NCBI GenBank assembly: GCA_003389215.1
Contig: QQVP01000037.1
Coordinates: forward strand, 1 to 64,000
Reading direction: 5' to 3'
DNA: 64,000 nucleotides
From: Planctomycetota bacterium
GTDB lineage: Bacteria; Planctomycetota; Planctomycetia; Pirellulales; UBA7805
In this document: positions 1 to 7,672 of the stretch, one piece after another
Layout of the letters: each line of letters opens with the position of its first letter
Position numbering within the stretch: position 1 is the stretch's first letter
Program-made: the position numbers and the translations under genes
Notes under the pieces: model-generated
Told to the model about the DNA's origin: nothing
Database searches by the model: none
What the model saw: the letters and a program-made list of their open reading frames with translations, nothing else

Positions 1-46
1 AAGCGGCCAACACATCGCGACGCATCTCCTTCGAGTAAGCCTTCAT
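1..46 (-). CDS. IS630-like transposase, N-terminal fragment cut by window edge
   Basis: Reading leftward from an ATG at 46-44, the first 15 codons give MKAYSKEMRRDVLAA. This resembles the N-terminal helix-turn-helix start of IS630/Tc1-type transposases, which often begin MKAYS-x-DLR. A good ribosome binding site (GGAGGT, complement of 52-57) sits five bases upstream. The rest of the gene lies left of the window, so catalytic DDE residues cannot be checked. A sequence matching one end of the MITE at 18.5 kb lies at 98-127, consistent with the element's terminal inverted repeat. The family call rests on only 15 residues plus this repeat. Confidence 0.6.
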   Translation of the reverse strand, partial: MKAYSKEMRRDVLAA

Positions 47-97
47 GAGAAACCTCCGTGTCTAAAGGACTCCTCAGCTTACCTTGCTTGCCTCGAT

Positions 98-127
98 GGC
101 GCTAGACTAAACTTGGACGCGCTCTAG
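98..127. repeat. terminal inverted repeat of the IS630-like element
   Basis: Read inward from position 127 the sequence starts CTAGAGCGCGTCC. The first 12 bases are identical to the left end of the MITE-like element at 18533, and about 22 of 30 positions match without gaps. The TA inside CTAG fits the TA target-site duplication known for IS630/Tc1 elements. It lies about 80 bp upstream of the transposase start, a normal distance for an IS end. Confidence 0.55.
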
Positions 128-192
128 CATGGTGGTCGAACGCGGCGCTGGGGCGGGCTGGCGTCGCCATCGCATGGTAGCACAAACACGCC

Positions 193-221
193 TTGGGGCT
201 TAGCGGCGCCGTTGCTAGAAT
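193..221 (+). promoter_or_regulatory. sigma70-type promoter for the gene at 301
   Basis: TTGGGG (193-198), a 17-base spacer and TAGAAT (216-221) form a reasonable -35/-10 pair about 80 bases before the GTG at 301. Confidence 0.45.
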
Positions 222-300
222 CCTCCGCCGCTCGCTCGAAGGGCATGGCGGCGCTCCGCGATCCCACCCCCAATTGCCCCGCGCGAGGAGTTGACCCACC

Positions 301-1275
301 GTGACCATCCCCGTGAACCTTCCTCGCGGACTCTCACCGTTTCTGATCATCCTCGCGGCCTTGGCAGCCGGAATCGACGCTCCGCTGGCCGAAGCCCAGC
401 CTCCGGGCGCCGGTTTGCCTCCCCAACAGGTTCCACCGACCGGTCAGCAACCGCCCGCTCCCCGTACGCAGGCCCCATCGGCACCACGCGGTGCGCAGGG
501 CGCGCCGGCGGCCCCTCCCAGGGCGCCCTTCGAACTGTCGAAGGAACAAGCGGAGTATCTGGCCCAAGTACTGGCCATCTGGGAGGAGCACACCTCCAAG
601 ATCAAGACATTCAAGGCCACGTTTCGTCGCTGGGAGTACGACCAGCAGAACCGCGAAAAGTCGGTCGCCGACGGCGAGCTGAGTTACCAATCGCCCGACA
701 AAGGCACGTACCGTATCGACAAGGTCTTTTCGCCGAACGCCCAGGGACAGCTTGAGGAAGCGGCTGGCGAGTTTCGCGAACACTGGACAACCGACGGCAA
801 AGTCATCCTCGAATACGACTACATCAACAAGCGCGTCGTGGAACGCGCGATTCCGCCCGAGTTGCAAGGCCAGACGATTCGCAACAGCCCCATCCCGTTT
901 GTCTTTGGCGCCAATCCGGCCGATCTGCAGCAACGATATTGGTTGCGGGTGATCACTCCGCCACAGTTTCAGCAGACGGAAATCTGGCTCGAGGCTTATC
1001 CTCGCTATCGGGCCGACGTGGCGAGTTTCACGCGGTCGATCATTCGCTTCAACCTGACCGACTTCAGTCCCGTCGCGCTGCGACGCTACCTGCCGACCGG
1101 GCAGTACGATTCGTACAAGTTCGAGAACATTTCGGTCAATCCGATCTTGCCGAACTGGCAGGAGCTCTTCAGTCCCACGGTTCCGCGCGGCTGGCAGCTG
1201 GTGCGCGAGAATCCGCCGGCGGCCGCAAGCAACTCGGCCAATGCCGCGGCTGCCGCTGCGGGGCAGCGGCGCTAA
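301..1275 (+). CDS. secreted planctomycete TIGR03009-like protein
   Basis: A 324-residue protein with an N-terminal hydrophobic signal sequence (about residues 10-30), then a Pro/Ala/Gln-rich linker (about 30-75), then one globular domain to about residue 300. The domain contains KTFKATFRRWEYD, ILEYDYINKRVVE, a PFVFGA motif and YWLRVITPP. This pattern matches what I recall of the planctomycete-restricted TIGR03009 domain, whose fold may resemble LolA-type lipid carriers (inference). The C-terminus is a low-complexity Ala/Asn tail. The start is GTG with GAGGAG upstream. It probably acts outside the cytoplasmic membrane. Substrate unknown. Confidence 0.7.
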   Translation: MTIPVNLPRGLSPFLIILAALAAGIDAPLAEAQPPGAGLPPQQVPPTGQQPPAPRTQAPSAPRGAQGAPAAPPRAPFELSKEQAEYLAQVLAIWEEHTSKIKTFKATFRRWEYDQQNREKSVADGELSYQSPDKGTYRIDKVFSPNAQGQLEEAAGEFREHWTTDGKVILEYDYINKRVVERAIPPELQGQTIRNSPIPFVFGANPADLQQRYWLRVITPPQFQQTEIWLEAYPRYRADVASFTRSIIRFNLTDFSPVALRRYLPTGQYDSYKFENISVNPILPNWQELFSPTVPRGWQLVRENPPAAASNSANAAAAAAGQRR

Positions 1276-1288
1276 GCCGGACCGCGCG

Positions 1289-1318
1289 TTGACCTCGGTG
1301 CGCCCACGGCGATAGAAT
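1289..1318 (+). promoter_or_regulatory. promoter for the long NfeD gene
   Basis: TTGACC (1289-1294), an 18-base spacer and TAGAAT (1313-1318). It lies in the 61 bp gap between the TIGR03009-like gene and the NfeD gene, so the floA/nfeD cluster probably has its own promoter. Confidence 0.55.
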
Positions 1319-1336
1319 TTCCGCGATGGAATTGTC

Positions 1337-3694
1337 GTGGAGCACCGACTCATGCTGACCCGAGCGCCGCTGAAGGTGCCGAATCTACGGTCGCGGCGCG
1401 ATCTTGCCGCCGAGGCAATCCGCTTCTCTCTGGCGAGCGTCCTTTGGGCTTGCGCATCGGCCATGTTGTGCCTGAGCATCGGCGTGGCGGCCAGCGCGCA
1501 AGACGGCGACGACGAGGTCGCGGGTGACGAGGCAGCGGCCGCTGCGGGCGACAACGCCGAGGACGGTGGTGCCCCGGTCCGGGCAGCGGATCCGGCTTTC
1601 GTCGGGCCTCAGGCGGCGCAGATCAAGCTTCCGTTGCCGATCGCGCGCCGCAACGTCTGGCGCGCCGAGTGGAAGATTCGTCAGGTGGTGGCGGCGTTGC
1701 GCGAGAAATTGCCCGAGGGGGGCGCCGGCCGGGTGCCGCTGATCTTGGAATTTGCCGCCTCGCCGGACGGCGGCGGCGGTAGCAGCTTCACCGCCTCGTA
1801 CGATCTGGCCAAGTACATCACCAACGAGTCGATTATCCCGCGCGACTTCAAGACCGTGGCCTTTGTGCCCCGTTCGGTGAGCGGCCACGCGATTCTGCCC
1901 ATCATGGCCTGCGAAGAGGTCGTCATGGCTGCCGACGCCGAGATCGGTCGGGCCGCGGGCGAGAGTATCGATGGCGGCTCGGTGAGCGACACGATCGTTA
2001 CCGCCTATCGTGAGATTGCCGGCAAGCGACGCACGTTTCCCGTAGAGATTGCCCTGGGAATGCTCGACAAGGATTTCGAGGTGCTGCAGGTACAAACGGA
2101 GGATGGTCCGGAGATCGTGTTTCGACGCGATCTCGAGGCGTTGCTTCGCCGCACCTCAGAGCTTCCCAACTCGCAACGGAAGGTGATCATCGAGCGTGGC
2201 GACACGGGTTGGTTCACGGGCAGTCAGGCTCGCAGCCTTGGCTTCGTGCAGTACCTGGCCGACGATCCGAGCCAGCTCTATCGGGCTCTCGATGTCGAAG
2301 CCAGGCGCGTCATGAAGGGTGCGATTGCCACTCAGGAGGTGAATCCGCGGATGCTGACCGTGCGGGGGTACATCAACGCCAAAATCAGCGGCTCGCGACG
2401 TCGGATGATCGAGAACTGTCAACGCGAGGGCGTCAATTACATCTGCTTCTGGATCGAAGCCAGCGGTGGCGACGTGGGGGCGACGTTGGAATTGGCCAGC
2501 GCGATCGCGGTCCTGAAGAGCGATCAGATTCGTACGGTGGCCTACGTGCCTCAGGATGCCCAGGGCATGGGCGCGCTGTTGGCACTTTCCTGCGACGAAC
2601 TCGTGTTACGCCCCGCTTCACGACTCGGGGGAGGCGATCAGGAACTGACGGAGGACGAGCTGGAGGACGTGACGTACCACTTCCAGGACCTTGCTGAGAT
2701 GAAGCAACGCCGTTGGTCGCTGCCGCTGGCGATGTTTGATCCTGCGCTCGCCGTTCACGCCTATCGCGATCGACGCTCAAACCGTTTGGCCTATTTTGCT
2801 CCCGACGAATTGAAAACGCAGGACGACCCCGACAACTGGCAGCGTCAGCAGGCAGTCAATGTCGAAGGCGAACTGCTGGAAGTTGATGGTCTGCGTGCCG
2901 TCGAACTTGGCCTGGCGGGCGACACCGTCGACAGCTTCGATGAGTTCAAAGCCCGGGAGCAGCTCGCAAGCGAGGTCGAACTCGCGGAGCCGGGTTGGAC
3001 CGAGGAGTTGATCGAAATCTTGGCGACGCCCCAGGTCGCCTCGCTGCTGCTGGTAATTGGACTGGTGGGAATGTACGCCGAAGTGCAAATGCCCGGTATC
3101 GGCGTGGGCGGATTTGTGGCCACCGTGGCGTTCGTCGTCTTCTTCTGGGCCAACTACATGGAGCAGACGGCCAACACGCTGGAGATCCTCTTGTTCCTCG
3201 TCGGGGTTGGTTGCCTGGTGCTCGAGGTCTTCGTGCTACCCGGTTTCGGAATCTTCGGGCTCGGCGGAGGACTCTTGATCATCACTTCGCTGGTGCTCGC
3301 CAGCCAGACGTTCGTGCTTCCCGGTACCGATGCCGAGATTCGCCAGCTTCGCGACTCGTTGCTGGTCGTCGGCTCTAGCGGGGTCGGTTTCGTCGCACTG
3401 GCCGTCTTGATGCGGCGCTACTTGCCGCACACGCCGATGTTCCGTCACATCTTGCTCGAACCGCCGGGCGCCGAGCACCCCGAGGAACAGGACGTTCGCG
3501 AAACGATGATCGACCTGCGGCACCTGCGAGGCGCGCAAGGGGTGGCCGCGACGCAGCTGACCCCGTCCGGCAAAGTTCGCTTCGGCAGCGATCTTGTCGA
3601 CGTTGTGACCGACGGGGAACTCATCGAAAAAGGGGCCACGGTGACCGTTGCCGAAGTTCACGGAACCCGTGTGGTCGTCCGCTCGTCGGGTTGA
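1337..3694 (+). CDS. long NfeD membrane protein with two ClpP-like domains
   Basis: A 785-residue protein: signal or anchor segment (about 25-50), two consecutive ClpP/SppA-like crotonase-fold domains (about 105-330 and 340-560), four transmembrane helices (about 570-700) and a C-terminal OB-fold NfeD domain (about 730-785). This is the long NfeD architecture whose partners in other bacteria are SPFH/flotillin proteins, and floA lies two genes downstream. At the position where SppA/NfeD proteases have the nucleophilic Ser, both ClpP-like domains appear to have Gly (SGHAILPIMACEE and QGMGALLALSCDE), so activity may be lost or rearranged. Start is GTG at 1337; ATG at 1352 is an alternative. Confidence 0.88.
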   Translation: MEHRLMLTRAPLKVPNLRSRRDLAAEAIRFSLASVLWACASAMLCLSIGVAASAQDGDDEVAGDEAAAAAGDNAEDGGAPVRAADPAFVGPQAAQIKLPLPIARRNVWRAEWKIRQVVAALREKLPEGGAGRVPLILEFAASPDGGGGSSFTASYDLAKYITNESIIPRDFKTVAFVPRSVSGHAILPIMACEEVVMAADAEIGRAAGESIDGGSVSDTIVTAYREIAGKRRTFPVEIALGMLDKDFEVLQVQTEDGPEIVFRRDLEALLRRTSELPNSQRKVIIERGDTGWFTGSQARSLGFVQYLADDPSQLYRALDVEARRVMKGAIATQEVNPRMLTVRGYINAKISGSRRRMIENCQREGVNYICFWIEASGGDVGATLELASAIAVLKSDQIRTVAYVPQDAQGMGALLALSCDELVLRPASRLGGGDQELTEDELEDVTYHFQDLAEMKQRRWSLPLAMFDPALAVHAYRDRRSNRLAYFAPDELKTQDDPDNWQRQQAVNVEGELLEVDGLRAVELGLAGDTVDSFDEFKAREQLASEVELAEPGWTEELIEILATPQVASLLLVIGLVGMYAEVQMPGIGVGGFVATVAFVVFFWANYMEQTANTLEILLFLVGVGCLVLEVFVLPGFGIFGLGGGLLIITSLVLASQTFVLPGTDAEIRQLRDSLLVVGSSGVGFVALAVLMRRYLPHTPMFRHILLEPPGAEHPEEQDVRETMIDLRHLRGAQGVAATQLTPSGKVRFGSDLVDVVTDGELIEKGATVTVAEVHGTRVVVRSSG

Positions 3695-3695
3695 A

Positions 3696-3707
3696 GGCTA
3701 TAATTGA
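3696..3707 (+). promoter_or_regulatory. possible internal promoter, GGCTATAATTGA copy 1
   Basis: A perfect TATAAT hexamer (3699-3704) lies about 50 bases before the short nfeD start, inside the 12-mer GGCTATAATTGA. The same 12-mer occurs at 5527-5538. No convincing -35 box is visible, so it may be an activator-dependent or internal operon promoter. Confidence 0.3.
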
Positions 3708-3754
3708 AGCAGCGGTATCAGGTAGCTCTCAATCCCCCCGGACGTTCCTAGCGT

Positions 3755-4333
3755 ATGGACCCCATCGTCTGGGCAATCTTGCTGATGATCTTGGGACTGG
3801 CCCTCGTGGTGCTCGAGATCTTCATCCCCTCCGGGGGAATCCTCGGCTTCTTGGCGATCTGCTCGATCGTCGGCTCGGTCGGCATGGCCTTCGTCTATCA
3901 CGGCAGCTCGGCGGGCTTCCTGTTCGTGCTCATCGCCATTGTCGGTCTACCGACGGCCGCGGTGTTGGCATTTCGTTGGTGGCCCGAAACGTCGATCGGT
4001 CGTCGCGTGCTGTTGGACGCTCCCGGCGAGGAAGACGTGCTGCCCGAGGAGGATCCGCGGAACAGGCTGCGCGAGCTGATCGGCAAGCTGGGCACGGCGC
4101 GCGCGGACATGTTCCCCGGCGGTTCGATCCGGATCGACGGTGAGTCGTATGAGGCGGTCAGCGAGGGAATGCCGATCGACAAAGGGCAGACGATCGAGGT
4201 CGTCGACATTCAGAACAACCGGCTCGTGGTGCGGCCTAGCGACCAGGAAGTCCCGCCGCCGAAGTCGGACGACCTGCTCTCGCGGCCGATCGACGTCGTG
4301 GGTCTCGACCCCTTCGACGACCCGCTGGCGTAG
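3755..4333 (+). CDS. short NfeD-family membrane protein
   Basis: A 192-residue protein with two to three N-terminal transmembrane helices (residues 5-75, with the LEIFIPSGGILGFLA motif typical of NfeD), a short cytoplasmic linker and a C-terminal OB-fold-like NfeD domain (about 105-170, ending NNRLVVRP). It has no protease domain, as in short NfeD proteins that accompany SPFH proteins. It sits 60 bp after the long NfeD gene and about 155 bp before floA, so it probably acts with FloA in organising membrane microdomains. Confidence 0.85.
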   Translation: MDPIVWAILLMILGLALVVLEIFIPSGGILGFLAICSIVGSVGMAFVYHGSSAGFLFVLIAIVGLPTAAVLAFRWWPETSIGRRVLLDAPGEEDVLPEEDPRNRLRELIGKLGTARADMFPGGSIRIDGESYEAVSEGMPIDKGQTIEVVDIQNNRLVVRPSDQEVPPPKSDDLLSRPIDVVGLDPFDDPLA

Positions 4334-4489
4334 GCGGTCGCTGCCTTGACACCGACATTTCGTCGGGTCTAATGGGACCATGCGAGGGGACTGTGAAGTC
4401 TGGGCGCGCCCCTGTTGATGGGCCCGCTTCGCCCCTTGACCGAGTTGTCGCCATCCCGCGCGATCCTGCGCCGCACGAGGAATGCCGAA

Positions 4490-5524
4490 ATGCCGCACTT
4501 ACTGGCCGATGCCGGTTCTTATCTGCTCATCATTTTTTCCGTCGTTGCCCTCTTGGTCATCTTGGTAGCGCTGGTGGTCTTCACCCGTTACTTTCGGCTG
4601 TGGATTCAGTCGGTCACGACTCAGGCACGCATTGGCATCGTCGATTTGATCGGCATGAGCTTTCGCAAGATCAACCCCTCGATCATCGTGCGTAGCAAGA
4701 TTATGGCCGTCCAGGCAGGCCTGGATGACAGCTCGGGAATTACCAGCAAGTCGCTCGAAGCACACTATCTGGCGGGCGGCAATGTGCCGCTCGTGATTCG
4801 CGCCTGCATCGCCGCGAACAAGGCGAAGATCGTCGAGGTGAGTTTCCGCCAGGCCGCTTCCATCGATCTGGCGGGTCGAAACGTGCTCGAGGCGGTGCAG
4901 ACCAGCGTCTATCCCAAGGTGATCGACTGCCCGTCCCGCGAATCGGGCAAGGACTCGCTCGACGCGGTGGCCAAGGACGGTATTCAGTTGATGGTGCGGG
5001 CCCGCGTGACCGTGCGGGCGAATATCGAGCGGCTCATCGGTGGGGCGACTGAAGAGACTATTATCGCCCGGGTTGGCGAAGGTATTGTGAGTGCGATCGG
5101 TTCGGCCCAGAACCACGCCGAAGTATTGGAGAACCCCGATCGTATCTCCAAGGCGGTACTCAGTCGGCGACTCGATGCGCAGACCGCCTACGAAATCGTC
5201 TCCATCGATATTGCCGACATCGATGTGGGATCGAACATCGGAGCACGGCTGCAGGCGGACCAGGCCGAAGCCGACCTCCGCGTGGCGCGTGCCCGGGCCG
5301 AGCGTCGCCGGGCCATGGCAGTCGCCGCCGAGCAGGAGAAGATGGCCACGATCGAGGAGAGTCGGGCCCGGCTCGTCGAGGCGGAGGCCGCCGTTCCCAA
5401 GGCGATGGCCGACGCGTTTCGCACCGGCAGTCTTGGCATTATGGACTACTATCAACTGCGCAACGTACAAGCCGATACCGATATGCGGCGAACGATTGCG
5501 GGGGCGGGGCCGAGCAAGAAGTAG
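4490..5524 (+). CDS. floA: flotillin-like protein FloA
   Basis: A 344-residue SPFH protein of the FloA (UPF0365) family. It has an N-terminal membrane-inserted hydrophobic segment (about 10-40), the signature [19 protein letters not shown] (about 50-68), an SPFH domain (about 65-240) containing [16 protein letters not shown], then an Ala/Glu/Arg-rich coiled coil (about 250-310) for oligomerisation. FloA scaffolds functional membrane microdomains. The ATG at 4490 is chosen over an in-frame upstream start at 4415 because the family begins directly before the hydrophobic segment and GAGGA lies upstream. The neighbouring NfeD genes support the call. Confidence 0.92.
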   Translation: MPHLLADAGSYLLIIFSVVALLVILVALVVFTRYFRLWIQSVTTQARIGIVDLIGMSFRKINPSIIVRSKIMAVQAGLDDSSGITSKSLEAHYLAGGNVPLVIRACIAANKAKIVEVSFRQAASIDLAGRNVLEAVQTSVYPKVIDCPSRESGKDSLDAVAKDGIQLMVRARVTVRANIERLIGGATEETIIARVGEGIVSAIGSAQNHAEVLENPDRISKAVLSRRLDAQTAYEIVSIDIADIDVGSNIGARLQADQAEADLRVARARAERRRAMAVAAEQEKMATIEESRARLVEAEAAVPKAMADAFRTGSLGIMDYYQLRNVQADTDMRRTIAGAGPSKK

Positions 5525-5526
5525 TC

Positions 5527-5538
5527 GGCTATAATTGA
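5527..5538 (+). promoter_or_regulatory. possible internal promoter, GGCTATAATTGA copy 2
   Basis: Second copy of the 12-mer seen at 3696, with TATAAT at 5530-5535, directly after the floA stop and about 60 bases before the next start at 5595. No good -35 is visible. Confidence 0.3.
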
Positions 5539-5594
5539 GCGGGCTGGCGGTCGTTCGCCTTCAACTACCCGCAGTCTTTGCGACGGAGCAAACC

Positions 5595-6338
5595 ATGGCC
5601 CCCGTATTGGCCAATGGCGAATGGATCCAGGCGATCGTGCCGATCGTCATCTTCGTGATCTGGATTGTCAGCCAGGTGGTGCGTGCCGCTAGTGGCAATA
5701 AGGGCGTCGACGAACCGCAAGTCGACGACGGCGACGACTGGGACGATGACTGGGCCGAGGAAGAGGTGCGGCCCGGTCGACGACAGGCGGGCCCGTTCCA
5801 ACCTCAGGCGGGCCCCAACGCGCCGCCGGCCGGTTCCGACCCGATCAGCGCCGAAATCGAGGCCTTTCTCCGTAAGGTTCGTGGCGAGCCCGAGGCCCCG
5901 GCACCGCAGCCGCCCACAGCCAGGACCCCACAGCGTGCCGAGCCAGTCGTGGCACAGCCGGCCGAGGCCCGGCGGCCTTCCCGACCCGTGCCGGTCGAGG
6001 CGACCGTCGTCGAAGCCCGTCCTGCGCGCTCGACCAGCCCGACCACTCGCGAAGATCGATTCTCCTGGCGAGATTCTGACTTGGCCTCCGATGTCGAACA
6101 GGCCGACGAGCGCGTCGAGGCGTTCGATCACGAGGCGTTCAATCACGAGGTTGGTCAGCTGCACGATACATCCGCCGTGACCGATGCAGCCGATGGCCTG
6201 GATATCTCGACACCGTCGACCGAGATCGGAATTCCGACGAGCGCGGACGAGTATCGCGACTTTCTCGCTTCGCCCGAATCGATTCGCCAGGCGATTGTGC
6301 TCAACGAGATTCTCACGCGGCCGACGAACCGCTGGTAG
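5595..6338 (+). CDS. single-pass membrane protein of unknown function in the floA cluster
   Basis: A 247-residue protein with one N-terminal transmembrane helix (WIQAIVPIVIFVIWIVSQVV, about 9-28), an acidic patch (DDGDDWDDDW), a long Pro/Ala/Arg-rich disordered region and a more ordered C-terminal segment ending in REFL-like and ILTRPTNRW elements. I do not recognise a family. The ATG at 5595 with ACGGAG upstream is preferred to the TTG at 5535. The short gap after floA suggests co-transcription and a role near FloA membranes (inference). The C-terminal conserved-looking patch could be a partner-binding motif. Confidence 0.7.
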   Translation: MAPVLANGEWIQAIVPIVIFVIWIVSQVVRAASGNKGVDEPQVDDGDDWDDDWAEEEVRPGRRQAGPFQPQAGPNAPPAGSDPISAEIEAFLRKVRGEPEAPAPQPPTARTPQRAEPVVAQPAEARRPSRPVPVEATVVEARPARSTSPTTREDRFSWRDSDLASDVEQADERVEAFDHEAFNHEVGQLHDTSAVTDAADGLDISTPSTEIGIPTSADEYRDFLASPESIRQAIVLNEILTRPTNRW

Positions 6339-6364
6339 CGCCGTATTCGCGAGGCTGACCGTCG

Positions 6365-7276
6365 ATGGTGCAGATCGAAGTTGGCAAGACGCCGCTAGGT
6401 TGGATCGGCACCGGCGTGATGGGGCGGCAGATGTGTGGCCATCTGCTCGCCGCGGGACATCCGATCACCGTCTATAGCCGGACGAAGCAGAAAGCGGCTC
6501 CGCTGCTGGACGCGGGTGCGACGTGGGCCGAGACACCTCGCGAGGTGGCCGCGGCCGCCAAGATCACTTTCTCGATCGTTGGCTTTCCGTACGATGTTCG
6601 CCAGGTGCTTTTGGGTGACGAGGGCGCGTTGGTTGGCTGCGAGACGGGCGACATGCTGGTCGATATGACCACGAGCGAGCCGTCGCTGGCCATCGAGATC
6701 GCCGCCGCCGCGGCCGCGCGCGGGGTGATGAGCATCGACGCCCCCGTATCGGGCGGCGACGTTGGTGCCCGCAATGCGACGCTCTCGATCATGGTCGGCG
6801 GTGACGAGGATGCGGTCGCGACAGTGTCGCCGCTGCTGGAACTCTTGGGCAAGACGATTGTCCATCAGGGGCCGCCCGGTGCCGGACAACATACCAAGAT
6901 GGTCAACCAGACCCTGATTGCCACGAACATGATCGGGGTGTGCGAGGCGCTGCTCTATGCTCATCGCGCGGGCCTCGATCTCGAACGGGTCATAAAGAGC
7001 GTCGGCTCGGGAGCGGCCGGAAGTTGGTCGCTTGCGAATCTCGGGCCGCGGATCATTCAGGACAATTTCGATCCCGGTTTCTTCGTCGAGCACTTCATCA
7101 AGGACCTGGGCATCGCCCTGGCCGAGGCCAAGCGGATGAGTCTCTCCCTGCCGGGGCTGGCCCTGGCCGAACAACTGTACGTGGCGGTCGCGGCCCAGGG
7201 ACACGCCCGGCTTGGCACCCATAGCCTGCAACTCGCCATGGCACGACTCTCCGGAATCGATTGGACGAAGCGCTGA
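6365..7276 (+). CDS. NAD(P)-dependent beta-hydroxyacid dehydrogenase
   Basis: A 303-residue enzyme of the 3-hydroxyisobutyrate/tartronate-semialdehyde reductase family. It has the Rossmann motif [12 protein letters not shown] (about 12-23), the substrate-binding [11 protein letters not shown] (about 125-135) and the catalytic Lys in [11 protein letters not shown] (about residue 178). The C-terminal all-helical domain contains FIKDLGIAL, with a second conserved Lys. It reduces or oxidises a small beta-hydroxyacid with NAD(P)H in the cytoplasm. The exact substrate cannot be read. Start ATG at 6365, 26 bp after the previous gene. Confidence 0.88.
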   Translation: MVQIEVGKTPLGWIGTGVMGRQMCGHLLAAGHPITVYSRTKQKAAPLLDAGATWAETPREVAAAAKITFSIVGFPYDVRQVLLGDEGALVGCETGDMLVDMTTSEPSLAIEIAAAAAARGVMSIDAPVSGGDVGARNATLSIMVGGDEDAVATVSPLLELLGKTIVHQGPPGAGQHTKMVNQTLIATNMIGVCEALLYAHRAGLDLERVIKSVGSGAAGSWSLANLGPRIIQDNFDPGFFVEHFIKDLGIALAEAKRMSLSLPGLALAEQLYVAVAAQGHARLGTHSLQLAMARLSGIDWTKR

Positions 7277-7387
7277 GGCCTGACGGCGGCTGACGAGAAG
7301 TCTACGTTGCCAGGTCGTCCCAGGTTGCCATCGATGTCGCACTCGATGCCTCCATCGATTCGCTCGGCTGAATGACGATGTCCCCGC

Positions 7388-7416
7388 TTGCCCAGTCGGC
7401 TCGTCTCGGTTAGAAT
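7388..7416 (+). promoter_or_regulatory. promoter for the small basic peptide gene
   Basis: TTGCCC (7388-7393), a 17-base spacer and TAGAAT (7411-7416), about 59 bases upstream of the GTG at 7475. One of the best promoter matches in the window. Confidence 0.55.
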
Positions 7417-7474
7417 TCGGGTTTGCATTGTTCGCGAAAGCGATCTTCTTGCAGGGTTAACAGCGGAGATTCGT

Positions 7475-7564
7475 GTGGGCACAAAAAAGACAGGAAAAGG
7501 TCGTCGCAAAATCGGTCGCAAGAAGCGACGGATGCGCGCCAAGATTCGCCATCGCAAGAAATAG
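7475..7564 (+). CDS. 29-residue highly basic peptide, possibly ribosome-associated
   Basis: A GTG start with GGAG seven bases upstream opens a 29-codon frame. The product begins MGTKKTGKGRRKIGRKKR and ends RMRAKIRHRKK, with more than half of residues Lys, Arg or His. It has its own promoter and ribosome binding site in an otherwise empty 400 bp stretch. Composition and the KKRRMRAKIRHRKK tail recall tiny ribosomal or AURKAIP1/COX24-like (mS38-type) proteins, but the match is by eye only. A nucleic-acid-binding role is inferred. It is too short for ordinary gene callers. Confidence 0.6.
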   Translation: MGTKKTGKGRRKIGRKKRRMRAKIRHRKK

Positions 7565-7672
7565 CCTGGCGGACTAAACTGCCCCCGATGTTCCGTGAGC
7601 CCCGTGTCCCTGTGCGATCGCGCAGGACCGTCGCTCTGCTTTCCTCTTGGTTCTCGGTGGCGTTGCCGCGCG

